A stretch of DNA of 64,000 nt, from contig NZ_RCNS01000001.1 in NCBI RefSeq assembly GCF_009725995.1, forward strand, positions 538,283 through 602,282. Reading direction: 5' to 3'. This DNA is from Zobellia laminariae (GTDB lineage: Bacteria; Bacteroidota; Bacteroidia; Flavobacteriales; Flavobacteriaceae). The notes under the pieces were generated by a model, which saw nothing but the letters and a program-made list of their open reading frames with translations, made no database searches and was not told the origin of the DNA. A program made the position numbers and the translations under genes. This document shows positions 31,523 through 40,719 of the stretch, piece after piece. Within the stretch, counting starts at the first letter, position 1. The number at the start of each line of letters is the position of its first letter.

Positions 31523-31530
31523 TAACTTTA
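31523..31530 (+). promoter_or_regulatory. -7 promoter element of the second susC gene
   Basis: TAACTTTA, one base off TAnnTTTG, 152 nt before the susC ATG. Its place and flanking sequence match the element upstream of the first susC gene. Confidence 0.45.
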
Positions 31531-31682
31531 AGTTAATTTAATGTGTAATTCCCTTAAAAACACAAGCCTTACTACTATAATATCACATAAAAACCTATGC
31601 ATGCATAATTTAAAGTTAAAAAAATAGGATTATTAACGTTAATTTATGACTTTTGACGCTAGCTAATTCAAACAATTATAAA

Positions 31683-34600
31683 ATGAGAGCAAGACAAAAA
31701 GGATTGTTAACGCTTTTTTTCGCGTTAATTATGCAGATTTCATTTGCACAAAGCAAATCGATTACCGGTACGGTATCTGACCAAGATGGTCTACCACTGC
31801 CGGGAGTTAACATTGTTGTGCAAGGTACTACAAACGGTACCCAAACAGATTTTGACGGAAACTACGCTATTAAAGCGAGTGAAGGTCAATCATTAATTTT
31901 CTCCTACATCGGGTATAAAAATGAGACCCGCGCTGTTGGAGGTTCAAACACAATTAACCTTCAAATGTCAGAGGATGCTCAGGCTTTGGAAGAGGTTGTT
32001 GTAACTGCGTTCGGTTCTGGCGATAGAAATGCAAAGGCAACAGTTTACGCTAACCAAACTATTAAATCAGAAGATTTACTTTCTGTTCCAAACAAAAATG
32101 CCTTAGAAGCCTTAAGAGGTAAATCAGCTGGTGTTAACTTAAGTACAGCTTCAGGTTCAGTTGGTTCATCAACCAAAATTGTACTGAGAGGATCGGGGTC
32201 GCTAACTGGAAACAACAATGCTCTAATAGTAATTGATGGTGTTGCAATTGATAACACTTCATCTTCCGGAGGTGCTGGATCTTCAACATCGGGATATTCT
32301 GATTTTGGTAATAGATTTAATGACGTCAATCCTGACGACATAGCTTCTGTGACCATATTAAAAGGCCCCTCTGCAACATCTCTTTATGGGTCACGTGGTG
32401 CCTCGGGAGTTGTTCTTATTACAACCAAAACGGGTAAGGGCAAGAAAATGCAAATCAATTATAATGGTTCCACTTCAATGGAAACCGCGATTGTAAGTTT
32501 ACAACGCCAAAATAAATTCGGACAAGGCTTTGACAATGCAAGTGTAGATTCTGGTGAAAACTGGTCTTGGGGTCCAGCTCTAGATGGAGTTGTAAGACCA
32601 TGGACAAGTCCTATTGATGCGGATGGAGACGGGTCGTTAGAAGCACTAACAAGACCATATAGCGCTGTAAGAAATCAATTGCAAGACTTCTTTAACACGG
32701 GTTATACCTCTACTCATAATATAAACTTATCAGGATCTAATGAAGGTTTTACATATTATGCTTCTTATGGTAATACAGATCAATCAGGTGTACTTGACAA
32801 CACTTCTTACAAAAGAAATAACGTTACGTTTAATGCTTCGGCAAAATTAAGCGACAAACTTAAGTCAGACTTTAAAGTTAGTTACGCCAACGTTAAGCAA
32901 AACACTGCTCAAGAGGGATCACGTGCTTTTGAAGGAAACAATGCATATGCAATGGTGGTTCAATCTCCGGTGAACATCCCAATTAGTGAATTGAGAGACT
33001 ATACAAGTCCCTATCACGATATTGACGGGTACTGGGGTTCTTATTCTTCAGTTAACCCATATTATATCTTAAATGAATATGGAAACGAAGCGGACATTGA
33101 TAACGTGCTAGCTAACGCTTCCTTGACCTATAATTTTGCAGAAAATTTATCATTAACGGGTCGCTTTGGTGGAAACATTGTTAACACTCAAACTGATATA
33201 TGGACACCAACTTATACTCCAGCCGAACAATTAGTATGGACCGACGGTTTACAAATCGCAACCCGAAATTCAAGACATAGTTCTTTAGGAGAATACATTA
33301 ACTCCAATACTAAAGTAGAAAACCTTGATGCTACTGTAATGGCCAATTACAATAAAGAACTTAGCAAAGACTTTAAACTAACGGCAGCTGCAGGTTATAA
33401 CTTCTTTCAAAGAACGAGTAAACGATTAACTGGAGAAACTGTAGGGGGCTTAGTAGTTGATGGCGTATACAATTTAGCTAATAGTAGCCAACAGTCCAAC
33501 TCAAGTATGAGAAGAACAAAATATCAAATATATGGTGTTTTAGGAAACGTAACACTTGGTTATAAAGATGCCGCATTTTTGGAATTATCAGCAAGAAATG
33601 ACTGGTCTTCTACACTTCCTAAATCCAACAACTCTTTTTTATACGGTGCAGTTGGTACTTCTGTAGTTTTAACAGATTTATTTAATATAAAAAACGACGT
33701 TTTAAGTTTCGCTAAACTTAGAGGTAGTTATGGTACTTCTGGTAAAGATGCTGATTTGTACTTATTAAACTCTTACTTTGTGGGTAATCCGCAAATTGTA
33801 GATTTAGGTGATTTTGCACTTAATTTCCCAAAAGATGGTGTTCCTGGATTTACGATTGGAAACACTATTGGAAATCCGGGTCTAAAACCTGAATTAACCA
33901 CTACCTATGAAGTTGGTGCCGATTTAGGTTTCTTTAAAAATAGAATTAACATCGCATATACTTATTATCATTCTATTCATGATGACCAACTTGTTACAAT
34001 AAGCCTTCCTCGTTCTACGGGATACACACAAACCGTAAGTAATATTGGTAGAATGGAAAACAAAGGACATGAACTTACCCTAACCTTAAAACCTATACAA
34101 GGTTTGGTTAAGAATTTTGATTTTGAAGTGTTTGGAGCTTTTTCTAAAAATGAAAACGAGGTTATTACTATTACAGACGATATAGACGAGTTAAACATTG
34201 GTACTTTTGGGTTTGCAGCTGGCACCACGGTTTCTCAGGTCGCTAAAGAAGGTTTACCTTATGGTACTTTTAAAGGAAATGATTTCAAGAGAAATGATCA
34301 AGGAGCGGTTATTGTTGATGCAAATACCGGTTTTCCTGTTTATACAGATGAAGACGTATATTTAGGTAATAACCAACCTGATTATTTACTAAATTTTGGT
34401 GCAAATGTTAATTATAAGGGATTTGGATTGAGAGTTTTATTTGACAAGAGAAAAGGAGGTTTATTTGCATCTCAAACCAAATACAATACTAACTTTAATG
34501 GTACTAATGTTAACACTACGGTTTATAATAGAGAGTCTTTTATCTTTCCTAATTCAGTAGTAGACAATGGAGATGGTACATTCTCTGAAAACACTACATC

Positions 34601-34937
34601 AATTACCGAGCAAGATTATTTCACTAATTATGATGCTCCAGTTTCAACGTTATTAATTGATGCTAGTTACGTGAAGTTAAGAGAAGTGGAATTGAGTTAT
34701 ACCTTTGCTAAGGAACTATTAGAAGATACTTTCCTTACAAATGCTAGAATATCTTTATTTGGGAAAAACCTTTTTTATTGGTTGGCTGATGAAAACAAAT
34801 ATGCCGATCCTGAAGTAAATGGTATTAGTACAAGTTCAAGTGGTACTACTAGTACAACAGGTAATGCCCAAGGTATTGAAACAACGCAGACACCTTCTTC
34901 TAGTAGCTTAGGGCTGAACTTACAATTGTCATTTTAA
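31683..34937 (+). CDS. SusC/RagA family TonB-linked outer-membrane transporter (locus 2)
   Basis: 1084 aa from the ATG at 31683, which starts the signal peptide (KGLLTLFFALIMQISFAQ) and aligns with the paralogue; the frame opens 10 codons earlier. The carboxypeptidase-like domain (TGTVSDQDGLPLPGVNIVVQ), TonB-box-like LEEVVVTAFG, plug (KIVLRGSGSLTGNNNAL, VIDGVAI) and barrel follow in order. The first ~110 residues are nearly the same as in locus 1 and the rest diverges, so the two transporters probably take different ligands. It ends in SLGLNLQLSF, a typical aromatic barrel terminus. It is the first gene of a four-gene operon. Confidence 0.93.
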   Translation: MRARQKGLLTLFFALIMQISFAQSKSITGTVSDQDGLPLPGVNIVVQGTTNGTQTDFDGNYAIKASEGQSLIFSYIGYKNETRAVGGSNTINLQMSEDAQALEEVVVTAFGSGDRNAKATVYANQTIKSEDLLSVPNKNALEALRGKSAGVNLSTASGSVGSSTKIVLRGSGSLTGNNNALIVIDGVAIDNTSSSGGAGSSTSGYSDFGNRFNDVNPDDIASVTILKGPSATSLYGSRGASGVVLITTKTGKGKKMQINYNGSTSMETAIVSLQRQNKFGQGFDNASVDSGENWSWGPALDGVVRPWTSPIDADGDGSLEALTRPYSAVRNQLQDFFNTGYTSTHNINLSGSNEGFTYYASYGNTDQSGVLDNTSYKRNNVTFNASAKLSDKLKSDFKVSYANVKQNTAQEGSRAFEGNNAYAMVVQSPVNIPISELRDYTSPYHDIDGYWGSYSSVNPYYILNEYGNEADIDNVLANASLTYNFAENLSLTGRFGGNIVNTQTDIWTPTYTPAEQLVWTDGLQIATRNSRHSSLGEYINSNTKVENLDATVMANYNKELSKDFKLTAAAGYNFFQRTSKRLTGETVGGLVVDGVYNLANSSQQSNSSMRRTKYQIYGVLGNVTLGYKDAAFLELSARNDWSSTLPKSNNSFLYGAVGTSVVLTDLFNIKNDVLSFAKLRGSYGTSGKDADLYLLNSYFVGNPQIVDLGDFALNFPKDGVPGFTIGNTIGNPGLKPELTTTYEVGADLGFFKNRINIAYTYYHSIHDDQLVTISLPRSTGYTQTVSNIGRMENKGHELTLTLKPIQGLVKNFDFEVFGAFSKNENEVITITDDIDELNIGTFGFAAGTTVSQVAKEGLPYGTFKGNDFKRNDQGAVIVDANTGFPVYTDEDVYLGNNQPDYLLNFGANVNYKGFGLRVLFDKRKGGLFASQTKYNTNFNGTNVNTTVYNRESFIFPNSVVDNGDGTFSENTTSITEQDYFTNYDAPVSTLLIDASYVKLREVELSYTFAKELLEDTFLTNARISLFGKNLFYWLADENKYADPEVNGISTSSSGTTSTTGNAQGIETTQTPSSSSLGLNLQLSF

Positions 34938-34952
34938 TTAAAAAAGAATACG

Positions 34953-36413
34953 ATGAAGAACAAAATAAACATATTTCTTATCTTTTTATTAATACTAAGC
35001 TCTTCATGTAATGAAAGCTTAGAAGAGATTAATATAGACCCGAACACTTTCCCAGCTGCCGGTGACCCGCAAGTTTTAAGTTCCGCTATTGGTTATATGG
35101 GATACATAGTTGAACAAGATTTAAATTACAGCTCATCATTCTTATGGAGCCAATATTACACATGGGGCATTGGGGTTTCAATTGGAAATGAAGAGCGTTA
35201 TGTGTCTGTGGCCGGTGATTTTAATGGCTATTGGCAACGTGCATACGCAAACTCGCTTGTAGATTTAAATTATATAACTAAAAATAGTAGTTCTCCTGCA
35301 TATAGAGGTATAGCTAATGTTTTAAAAGCACATCTATTTCAAGGTTTAGTTGATCACTTTGGTGATATTCCGTTTACTGAGGCTATTTCAGGAGCTATTG
35401 AAGATGGCTCTATATTAACACCAAATTCAGATTCAGCTGAAACAACTATATACCCTGGATTAATTAGCTTGTTGGATGAGGCCCTAAGTGATTTTGAATT
35501 AGCTGAAACAGATATAGTTGGAGAAGACGATTTTATCTTTAATGGTGATATTACAAAATGGACAAAATTTGCAAATTCATTGAAGTTAAGGATTTTAATG
35601 AGAACTTCGGAAACTAGTCCTCAAGGTGCTGCAATACAAGCTCTAATTAGTAGTGGTACTTTTATTGAGTCTATTGATGATATGCCTTTCATTCCATTTT
35701 CTGGAGCTACTGGAGATCAAAACCCAATGTTCGCAAGAGCGGAGTTTGGAGTAGGTATGTTTTATTTTGCTAGTAATGCAACATTAAACGTACTTGAATC
35801 ACTTAATGACCCTAGAGCTGAAGTACTATACACAAAAGCAACTACCGGAACATTTGAAGGCTCATTACACGGAATAGACCAAGGCACCATAGACAATGAA
35901 GAATTTACATCTCCAGACTCTGATTATAGTTTAGCTTCTGAATATGCTTATGGAGATTCCAAGCCTGTTATCTTAATGAGCCCATGGGAAGTTTGGTTTT
36001 TAAGAGCTGAAGCTGATGCAAGATATAGTACAGCTGATGACGCCGCAACAGCATTTTCTACAGCCATTGAATTAAACTTTAGCTACATGGAAGTTGCTGA
36101 CGCCGCCTCTTATATTGCTACTTTGGATTTTGCCGGGGCAACCACATTAGATGACCAACTTGACTTGATAGGGATTCAAAAATGGATATCTCTGAATGGC
36201 ACACAAGAAGATGAAGGATGGATTGAAACTCGAAGATTTGATAGACCTGCCAGTAGATTATTTACTGATGGAATATTTCAAACTCCGCCATTATCCGTTT
36301 TAAATAGCGGAACCTTCCCTTCTTCATGGTTATACCCAGAGTCCGAAAGAAGTTTAAATCCAAATGCACCTGCACAAAGAAGCATAACAGATGCTATATT
36401 TTGGGATAACTAA
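34953..36413 (+). CDS. SusD/RagB-like nutrient-binding lipoprotein (SusD-like_2 type, locus 2)
   Basis: 486 aa. The signal peptide ends in ILSSSC, giving a lipidated Cys near residue 19. Family features are DHFGDIPFTEAI near 133-144, the NGDITKWTKFANSLKLRIL block (also seen as NGDIDKWIKFANSLKLQMG in locus 1), and IQKWISLNGTQEDEGWIETRR near the C-terminus. It lies 15 nt after its SusC partner. The ligand is unknown. Confidence 0.9.
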   Translation: MKNKINIFLIFLLILSSSCNESLEEINIDPNTFPAAGDPQVLSSAIGYMGYIVEQDLNYSSSFLWSQYYTWGIGVSIGNEERYVSVAGDFNGYWQRAYANSLVDLNYITKNSSSPAYRGIANVLKAHLFQGLVDHFGDIPFTEAISGAIEDGSILTPNSDSAETTIYPGLISLLDEALSDFELAETDIVGEDDFIFNGDITKWTKFANSLKLRILMRTSETSPQGAAIQALISSGTFIESIDDMPFIPFSGATGDQNPMFARAEFGVGMFYFASNATLNVLESLNDPRAEVLYTKATTGTFEGSLHGIDQGTIDNEEFTSPDSDYSLASEYAYGDSKPVILMSPWEVWFLRAEADARYSTADDAATAFSTAIELNFSYMEVADAASYIATLDFAGATTLDDQLDLIGIQKWISLNGTQEDEGWIETRRFDRPASRLFTDGIFQTPPLSVLNSGTFPSSWLYPESERSLNPNAPAQRSITDAIFWDN

Positions 36414-36425
36414 AAATAAAAAAAG

Positions 36426-37184
36426 ATGAAAAAATATAAATCAATATTATTTACGTTTTCAATCATAGGATTGACGTTAACTAGTTGCGACCCTAGCGTG
36501 GAATCACCTGGTTCAGATGATACTTCAGAAATAACTCTTCTACCTTTGATTAGTTTGGAGGGTGGTGATGTTGTTCTCGATTGTGAACCTGCTAACTCTT
36601 ATACAGATCCAGGAGCTGTAGCATCAGCTGGTGGAGTAGAAATAGATTTAGAAACCGTAGTAAGCGGAAAATACTTTGGAGGAACTTCAGTAGAGGATGG
36701 TCCTGATAGTTATAATGTTTCATACAGTGCTTTCAATGACGATGACATTCCGGCTACTGAATTTAGATCAGTTTTGTATCCTGAATGTAATGGCGATCTA
36801 ATAACTAGTATAGCTGGTATGTATACAGGTACCGTTGCAAGAGATGGAAGTACTCCCGATGGGTATGCAGATAATGGTCCTTTTATAATTAGGGACTTAG
36901 GTGACAATAGATATGCCATATCCGACGCACAGGGTGGTTGGTATGAATATGGAAGAGCACTGGGTGTTACTTATGCCACACCAGGATTAGTTGTTCAAGC
37001 AAATAATATTGCCGCAAATGATTTTACTGCCGAAGGGACGGTTACCACTAATACATTTGGCGGAGATAACACTTTTGTTAGTTTAATAGTTGATCCAGTT
37101 GCTAAAACCCTTACACTTACTGTAGACTGGAGTTTTGGTTTTTCATTTGAAACAGTTTTCACTCAAACTGATCTTTACTACTAA
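36426..37184 (+). CDS. Surface lipoprotein, BT_2262/DUF5011-DUF5012-like, of SusCD locus 2
   Basis: 252 aa. The lipoprotein signal ends in LTLTSC. An immunoglobulin-like segment (EPANSYTDPGAVASAGG, about 55-71) resembles DUF5011-type domains. The second half is a beta-rich domain (GMYTGTVARDGSTPDGYAD onward) resembling the DUF5012 region. Such proteins often follow SusD genes and may bind the ligand at the surface. It lies 12 nt after the SusD-like gene and 17 nt before the next lipoprotein. The family assignment is from memory and not certain. Confidence 0.7.
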   Translation: MKKYKSILFTFSIIGLTLTSCDPSVESPGSDDTSEITLLPLISLEGGDVVLDCEPANSYTDPGAVASAGGVEIDLETVVSGKYFGGTSVEDGPDSYNVSYSAFNDDDIPATEFRSVLYPECNGDLITSIAGMYTGTVARDGSTPDGYADNGPFIIRDLGDNRYAISDAQGGWYEYGRALGVTYATPGLVVQANNIAANDFTAEGTVTTNTFGGDNTFVSLIVDPVAKTLTLTVDWSFGFSFETVFTQTDLYY

Positions 37185-37201
37185 TCAAAAAAATTAAAAA
37201 A

Positions 37202-37702
37202 ATGAATTATTACATAATATCAAAAAAGTTAAGCTATCTATTTCTAAGTTTCGCTTTGATAAGTTCTTTTATATCATGTGATCAAGTCGAATCAGAGCCT
37301 GATGATAGTGACATTCTTATTAGCGAAGTTACGGGTAAATGGGTTGTAGATATGATTTATGACGGTGCCCCACAAGGTACTAATACTATTAGTATTTATA
37401 ACACTGGAGCTAATGATACAAACATGATGTGGTTAGATGATTTGGAACACAGCTGGGGCTTAAAAGCTAAAACTCCGCTAAATCTTGAGGCGTTGACATT
37501 TGGCGGCTCAGATTTAGATGAACTTTATTTTGGTGTAACTGTAACTATCACTGAAGGTAAAATTGTTAAAGGAGGGGCTACCACTCCAAGTGGTGATGTT
37601 GTAGACAGCATTTCGTTTAAAGCAGAATTTTCTGATATTCCAGGTGAAATTTGGGAATATTCCGGATATAAAAGCACAGCTAAAATCAACGATTTGCCTT
37701 AA
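37202..37702 (+). CDS. Small lipoprotein, lipid-binding/lipocalin-like, of SusCD locus 2
   Basis: 166 aa. The signal peptide ends in FISC (Cys near residue 26). The mature part starts with an acidic linker, then GKWVVDMIYDGAP and predicted beta strands through WEYSGYKSTAKINDLP. It resembles the 'lipid-binding putative hydrolase' lipoproteins that accompany SusCD and BT_2262-type genes. It is the last gene of the operon, before a terminator. Its ligand is unknown. Confidence 0.65.
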   Translation: MNYYIISKKLSYLFLSFALISSFISCDQVESEPDDSDILISEVTGKWVVDMIYDGAPQGTNTISIYNTGANDTNMMWLDDLEHSWGLKAKTPLNLEALTFGGSDLDELYFGVTVTITEGKIVKGGATTPSGDVVDSISFKAEFSDIPGEIWEYSGYKSTAKINDLP

Positions 37703-37725
37703 CACTTTAATTATTAATAAATCTT

Positions 37726-37756
37726 AAAAACCATCCTTAGCAAGGGTGGTTTTTTT
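37726..37756 (+). terminator. Terminator of susCD locus 2
   Basis: A 13-bp stem (37726-37738 with 37742-37754, one G-U pair) around a 3-nt loop, ending in a T-run. It is followed within 4 nt by the -7 element of rlmB. Confidence 0.85.
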
Positions 37757-37759
37757 ATT

Positions 37760-37767
37760 TACCTTTG
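37760..37767 (+). promoter_or_regulatory. -7 promoter element of rlmB, five bases before the start codon
   Basis: TACCTTTG matches TAnnTTTG. Only CGCCC separates it from the ATG at 37773, so transcription would begin at or next to the start codon. This favours the 37773 start over the longer frame from 37746, which would run through both promoter and terminator. Confidence 0.5.
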
Positions 37768-37772
37768 CGCCC

Positions 37773-38519
37773 ATGGACAAAACAACTCAGATTTACGGTA
37801 TACGTGCGGTCATAGAAGCTATAAATGCTAATGAACCTATTGACAAGGTGTTTGTCCAAAAAGGTCTTAAAGGTGATTTATCACGTGAGTTAGAAGGATT
37901 GATCCGTAAAAATGGAATCAACTCTTCTTATGTGCCTATTGAAAAGTTGAACCGGTTGACACAAAGCAACCACCAAGGTGTTGTTGCTAACATATCCCCT
38001 ATTACTTTTTACGAACTTGAAGAGCTTGTTGAATCTGTCATTGCAGATAAGAAAGCTCCTTTATTCTTATTATTGGATCAACTTTCAGATGTTCGTAATT
38101 TTGGGGCTATCATAAGAACTGCAGAATGTACCGGAGTTGATGGTATCATTATTCAGAAAAAAGGTGCTGCTCCCGTAACTGCAGATACTATTAAAACTTC
38201 TGCCGGTGCCGCTTTTAAAGTACCTATTGCGAAAGTTGACCACATTAAAGATGCCGTTTATTATTTACAGGCAAGTGGCATAAGCGTAGTTGGTGCTACC
38301 GAGAAAACGGAAACATCTGTTTATGATGTTAATTTCACAGGTCCTTCAGCTATAATAATGGGATCTGAAGATCGGGGTATCTCCCCCTCTACCTTAAAGG
38401 CTGCGGACCATCTTGCTAAGTTGCCTTTATTGGGTGAAATTGAGTCTTTGAATGTTTCTGTTGCTTGTGCCGTATTCTTATATGAAGCCGTAAGACAAAG
38501 AACTTCAGCTAAATCTTAA
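37773..38519 (+). CDS. rlmB: 23S rRNA (guanosine-2'-O)-methyltransferase RlmB (TrmH/SpoU family)
   Basis: 248 aa. An N-terminal L30e-like substrate-binding domain (about 1-80) precedes the SPOUT knot. Motif 1 is LSDVRNFGAIIRTAECTG, motif 2 IIMGSEDRGIS, and motif 3 LPLLGEIESLNVSVACAVFLYE. The family methylates a 23S rRNA guanosine (G2251 in E. coli) with SAM. The start at 37773 gives the expected MDKTTQIYGIRAVIEAI N-terminus. Distinguishing RlmB from other TrmH paralogues rests on the overall pattern. Confidence 0.9.
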   Translation: MDKTTQIYGIRAVIEAINANEPIDKVFVQKGLKGDLSRELEGLIRKNGINSSYVPIEKLNRLTQSNHQGVVANISPITFYELEELVESVIADKKAPLFLLLDQLSDVRNFGAIIRTAECTGVDGIIIQKKGAAPVTADTIKTSAGAAFKVPIAKVDHIKDAVYYLQASGISVVGATEKTETSVYDVNFTGPSAIIMGSEDRGISPSTLKAADHLAKLPLLGEIESLNVSVACAVFLYEAVRQRTSAKS

Positions 38520-38551
38520 TTCAAAGTAGTTTCAAAAAGTGTAGTCCACTC

Positions 38552-39295
38552 TTATTCCATAGAATCACTCTCTTTATTTTCTTTGAAGTGGTACGTAATT
38601 CGAACTGATTCTTCGGGAATGACTTCTTCGGGCGGTAATTCTATAAAATTTCCATTTTCATCAAACTGTCTCAGAAACGCGTCTGCTTCTTCATCATAAT
38701 CATCTTCTTCCCACGCATATTTTCTTATGGGCGGCACTTCCGTTCTCAACACAAATGCTAGCAAAAGACCTGCTAAGAAACCTCCCAAATGCCCTTCCCA
38801 AGAAATTCCATCTTCAACCGGAAAAATATACCATAACATACTACCGTAGATAAAAACTACAATTAAAGATAAAGCTACTAACCTATAGTGCTTGGTAAAA
38901 ATTCCTTTAAAAAATATAAAGCTTGCTAAAAGGTAAATAACACCACTGACACCGATATGATAGGAAGGTCTACCTATTGCCCAAGTAAACAACCCGGAAA
39001 TTAAAACGCCAATAAAAAGTACCCGTAGCGCGATACTTCTATAAAAATAAAACAACGAGGCAGTCAAAATGGCCAATGGAATAGTGTTATTATAGAGATG
39101 TTCTAACGAACCATGAATAAACGGACTAAAAACAATGCCTTTTAAGCCCGAAATTCGCTGTGGGTATATGCCATAGTCATTTAGGTTGATTTTGAAGCGC
39201 AATTCAACCCAAAACACCGTCCAAATAGTAATTACTGCCAACAAAGGGGCAATAATTACACTATTGGTAAATTTAAAATAGGTGTTTTCAGACAT
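38552..39295 (-). CDS. Rhomboid family intramembrane serine protease
   Basis: 247 aa from the ATG at 39295; a 10-codon longer frame exists, but a TAATTTTA element (39302-39309) lies within that extension. Six or seven hydrophobic segments are visible. The catalytic dyad is Ser117 in HIGVSGVIY and His169 in WEGHLGGFLAG. HGSLEHLYNNTIPL (61-74) is the rhomboid N-terminal motif with the oxyanion-hole Asn. The C-terminal ~60 residues are an acidic cytoplasmic tail. Substrates are unknown. Confidence 0.88.
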   Translation of the reverse strand: MSENTYFKFTNSVIIAPLLAVITIWTVFWVELRFKINLNDYGIYPQRISGLKGIVFSPFIHGSLEHLYNNTIPLAILTASLFYFYRSIALRVLFIGVLISGLFTWAIGRPSYHIGVSGVIYLLASFIFFKGIFTKHYRLVALSLIVVFIYGSMLWYIFPVEDGISWEGHLGGFLAGLLLAFVLRTEVPPIRKYAWEEDDYDEEADAFLRQFDENGNFIELPPEEVIPEESVRITYHFKENKESDSME

Positions 39296-39301
39296 AGATT
39301 C

Positions 39302-39309
39302 TAAAATTA
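39302..39309 (-). promoter_or_regulatory. Putative -7 element of the rhomboid gene
   Basis: TAATTTTA on the minus strand, one base from TAnnTTTG, 6 nt before the ATG at 39295. It would give a leaderless or nearly leaderless mRNA. The match is weak on its own. Confidence 0.3.
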
Positions 39310-39429
39310 GCAATAAGTTGGCCAACTCTTACCGGACTGCTAAATAGTCACATATTGAAGACAAGCACCCAACTTGTAAAAAAGCACGTTTGCCTTTCTA
39401 TATGAAACAATCTTCTGCCAACTTTATTA

Positions 39430-39437
39430 TACTTTTG
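39430..39437 (+). promoter_or_regulatory. -7 promoter element of rarA, four bases before the start codon
   Basis: TACTTTTG matches TAnnTTTG; CACT separates it from the ATG at 39442. No TTG is seen at -33. It implies a leaderless transcript. Confidence 0.45.
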
Positions 39438-39441
39438 CACT

Positions 39442-40719
39442 ATGAACGAACCTTTAGCTGAACGCATTCGCCCTAAAACCTTAGAGGACTATATTAGCCA
39501 GAACCATTTGGTGGGTAAAGAAGGCTCTTTAACAAACCAAATCAAAAGAGGCATTATCCCTTCGCTGATTCTTTGGGGACCTCCTGGAACGGGCAAAACC
39601 ACTTTGGCCAATATCATCGCAACAGAAAGTCAGCGCCCTTTCTACGTGCTGAGCGCAATTAATAGCGGAGTTAAAGATATTCGTGAAGTAATAGAGAAGG
39701 CAAAGAAAAGTGGAGGTCTATTCACAGCAAAAAACCCAATTTTATTTATTGATGAGATACATCGTTTTAGCAAATCACAACAAGATTCGCTCTTAGCAGC
39801 TGTAGAGAAAGGTTGGGTTACATTGATTGGAGCTACTACTGAAAACCCAAGTTTTGAAGTCATTCCAGCACTCCTATCGCGTTGTCAAGTTTATATTTTG
39901 AATGCCTTTGGAAAAGATGACTTAGAAAATCTTATAAAAAGGGCTATTAAAGAAGATAAATACCTTCAGTCAAAAAAAATAGATTTAAAAGAGACCGAGG
40001 CTCTTATGAGACTCTCTGGTGGTGATGGACGAAAATTGCTGAATATTTTTGAGCTCGTGGTAAATTCCGAACCTGGAGATACTATAGTAATTACTGACAA
40101 GCTCGTTATGAGCAAGGTTCAAAAAAATACGGTACTCTATGATAAAACGGGGGAACAGCATTACGATATTGTTTCTGCTTTTATAAAATCTATTCGTGGA
40201 AGTGATCCTAATGGTGCCGTTTATTGGCTGGCTAGAATGATTGAAGGTGGGGAAGACATAAAATTCATTGCCAGAAGGCTTCTTATTTCAGCTTCTGAAG
40301 ATATTGGCCTTGCCAACCCTACTGCTTTGGTTATTGCCAATAATGCTTTTCAGGCGGTTACCACAATAGGATATCCCGAAGCGAGTATAATTCTCAGTCA
40401 GTGTGCAGTATACCTGGCGACATCGCCAAAAAGTAACGCCAGTTATATGGCGATTAAAAAGGCTCAGCAAAAAGTTAGAGAAACCGGAGACCTTTCCGTA
40501 CCGCTGCCCTTGCGAAACGCACCTACCAAATTAATGAAAGATTTAGGGTATGGAGCGGAATACCAATACGCTCATGATTACGAAAACAACTTCGTTAATG
40601 CAGAGTTTCTTCCTGATGAAATATCGGGAACACCATTCTATCAACCCGGAAATAACTCCCGCGAAAATGCGATTAAAGATTTTTTAAAGAATAGATGGAA
40701 AGGTAAGTATGACCATTAA
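39442..40719 (+). CDS. rarA: Replication-associated recombination protein A (RarA/MgsA), AAA+ ATPase
   Basis: 425 aa. The Walker A motif is GPPGTGKTT (46-54) and Walker B is LFIDEIHRF (101-109). Sensor 1 is GATTENPSFEV and the Arg finger region is LSRCQVY. The C-terminal tetramerisation region includes SAFIKSIRGSDPNGAVYWLARMI-like sequence, characteristic of the MgsA/RarA/Wrnip1 family rather than RuvB or DnaX. It acts at stalled replication forks. Its last 4 bases overlap the end of the convergent gene. Confidence 0.95.
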   Translation: MNEPLAERIRPKTLEDYISQNHLVGKEGSLTNQIKRGIIPSLILWGPPGTGKTTLANIIATESQRPFYVLSAINSGVKDIREVIEKAKKSGGLFTAKNPILFIDEIHRFSKSQQDSLLAAVEKGWVTLIGATTENPSFEVIPALLSRCQVYILNAFGKDDLENLIKRAIKEDKYLQSKKIDLKETEALMRLSGGDGRKLLNIFELVVNSEPGDTIVITDKLVMSKVQKNTVLYDKTGEQHYDIVSAFIKSIRGSDPNGAVYWLARMIEGGEDIKFIARRLLISASEDIGLANPTALVIANNAFQAVTTIGYPEASIILSQCAVYLATSPKSNASYMAIKKAQQKVRETGDLSVPLPLRNAPTKLMKDLGYGAEYQYAHDYENNFVNAEFLPDEISGTPFYQPGNNSRENAIKDFLKNRWKGKYDH

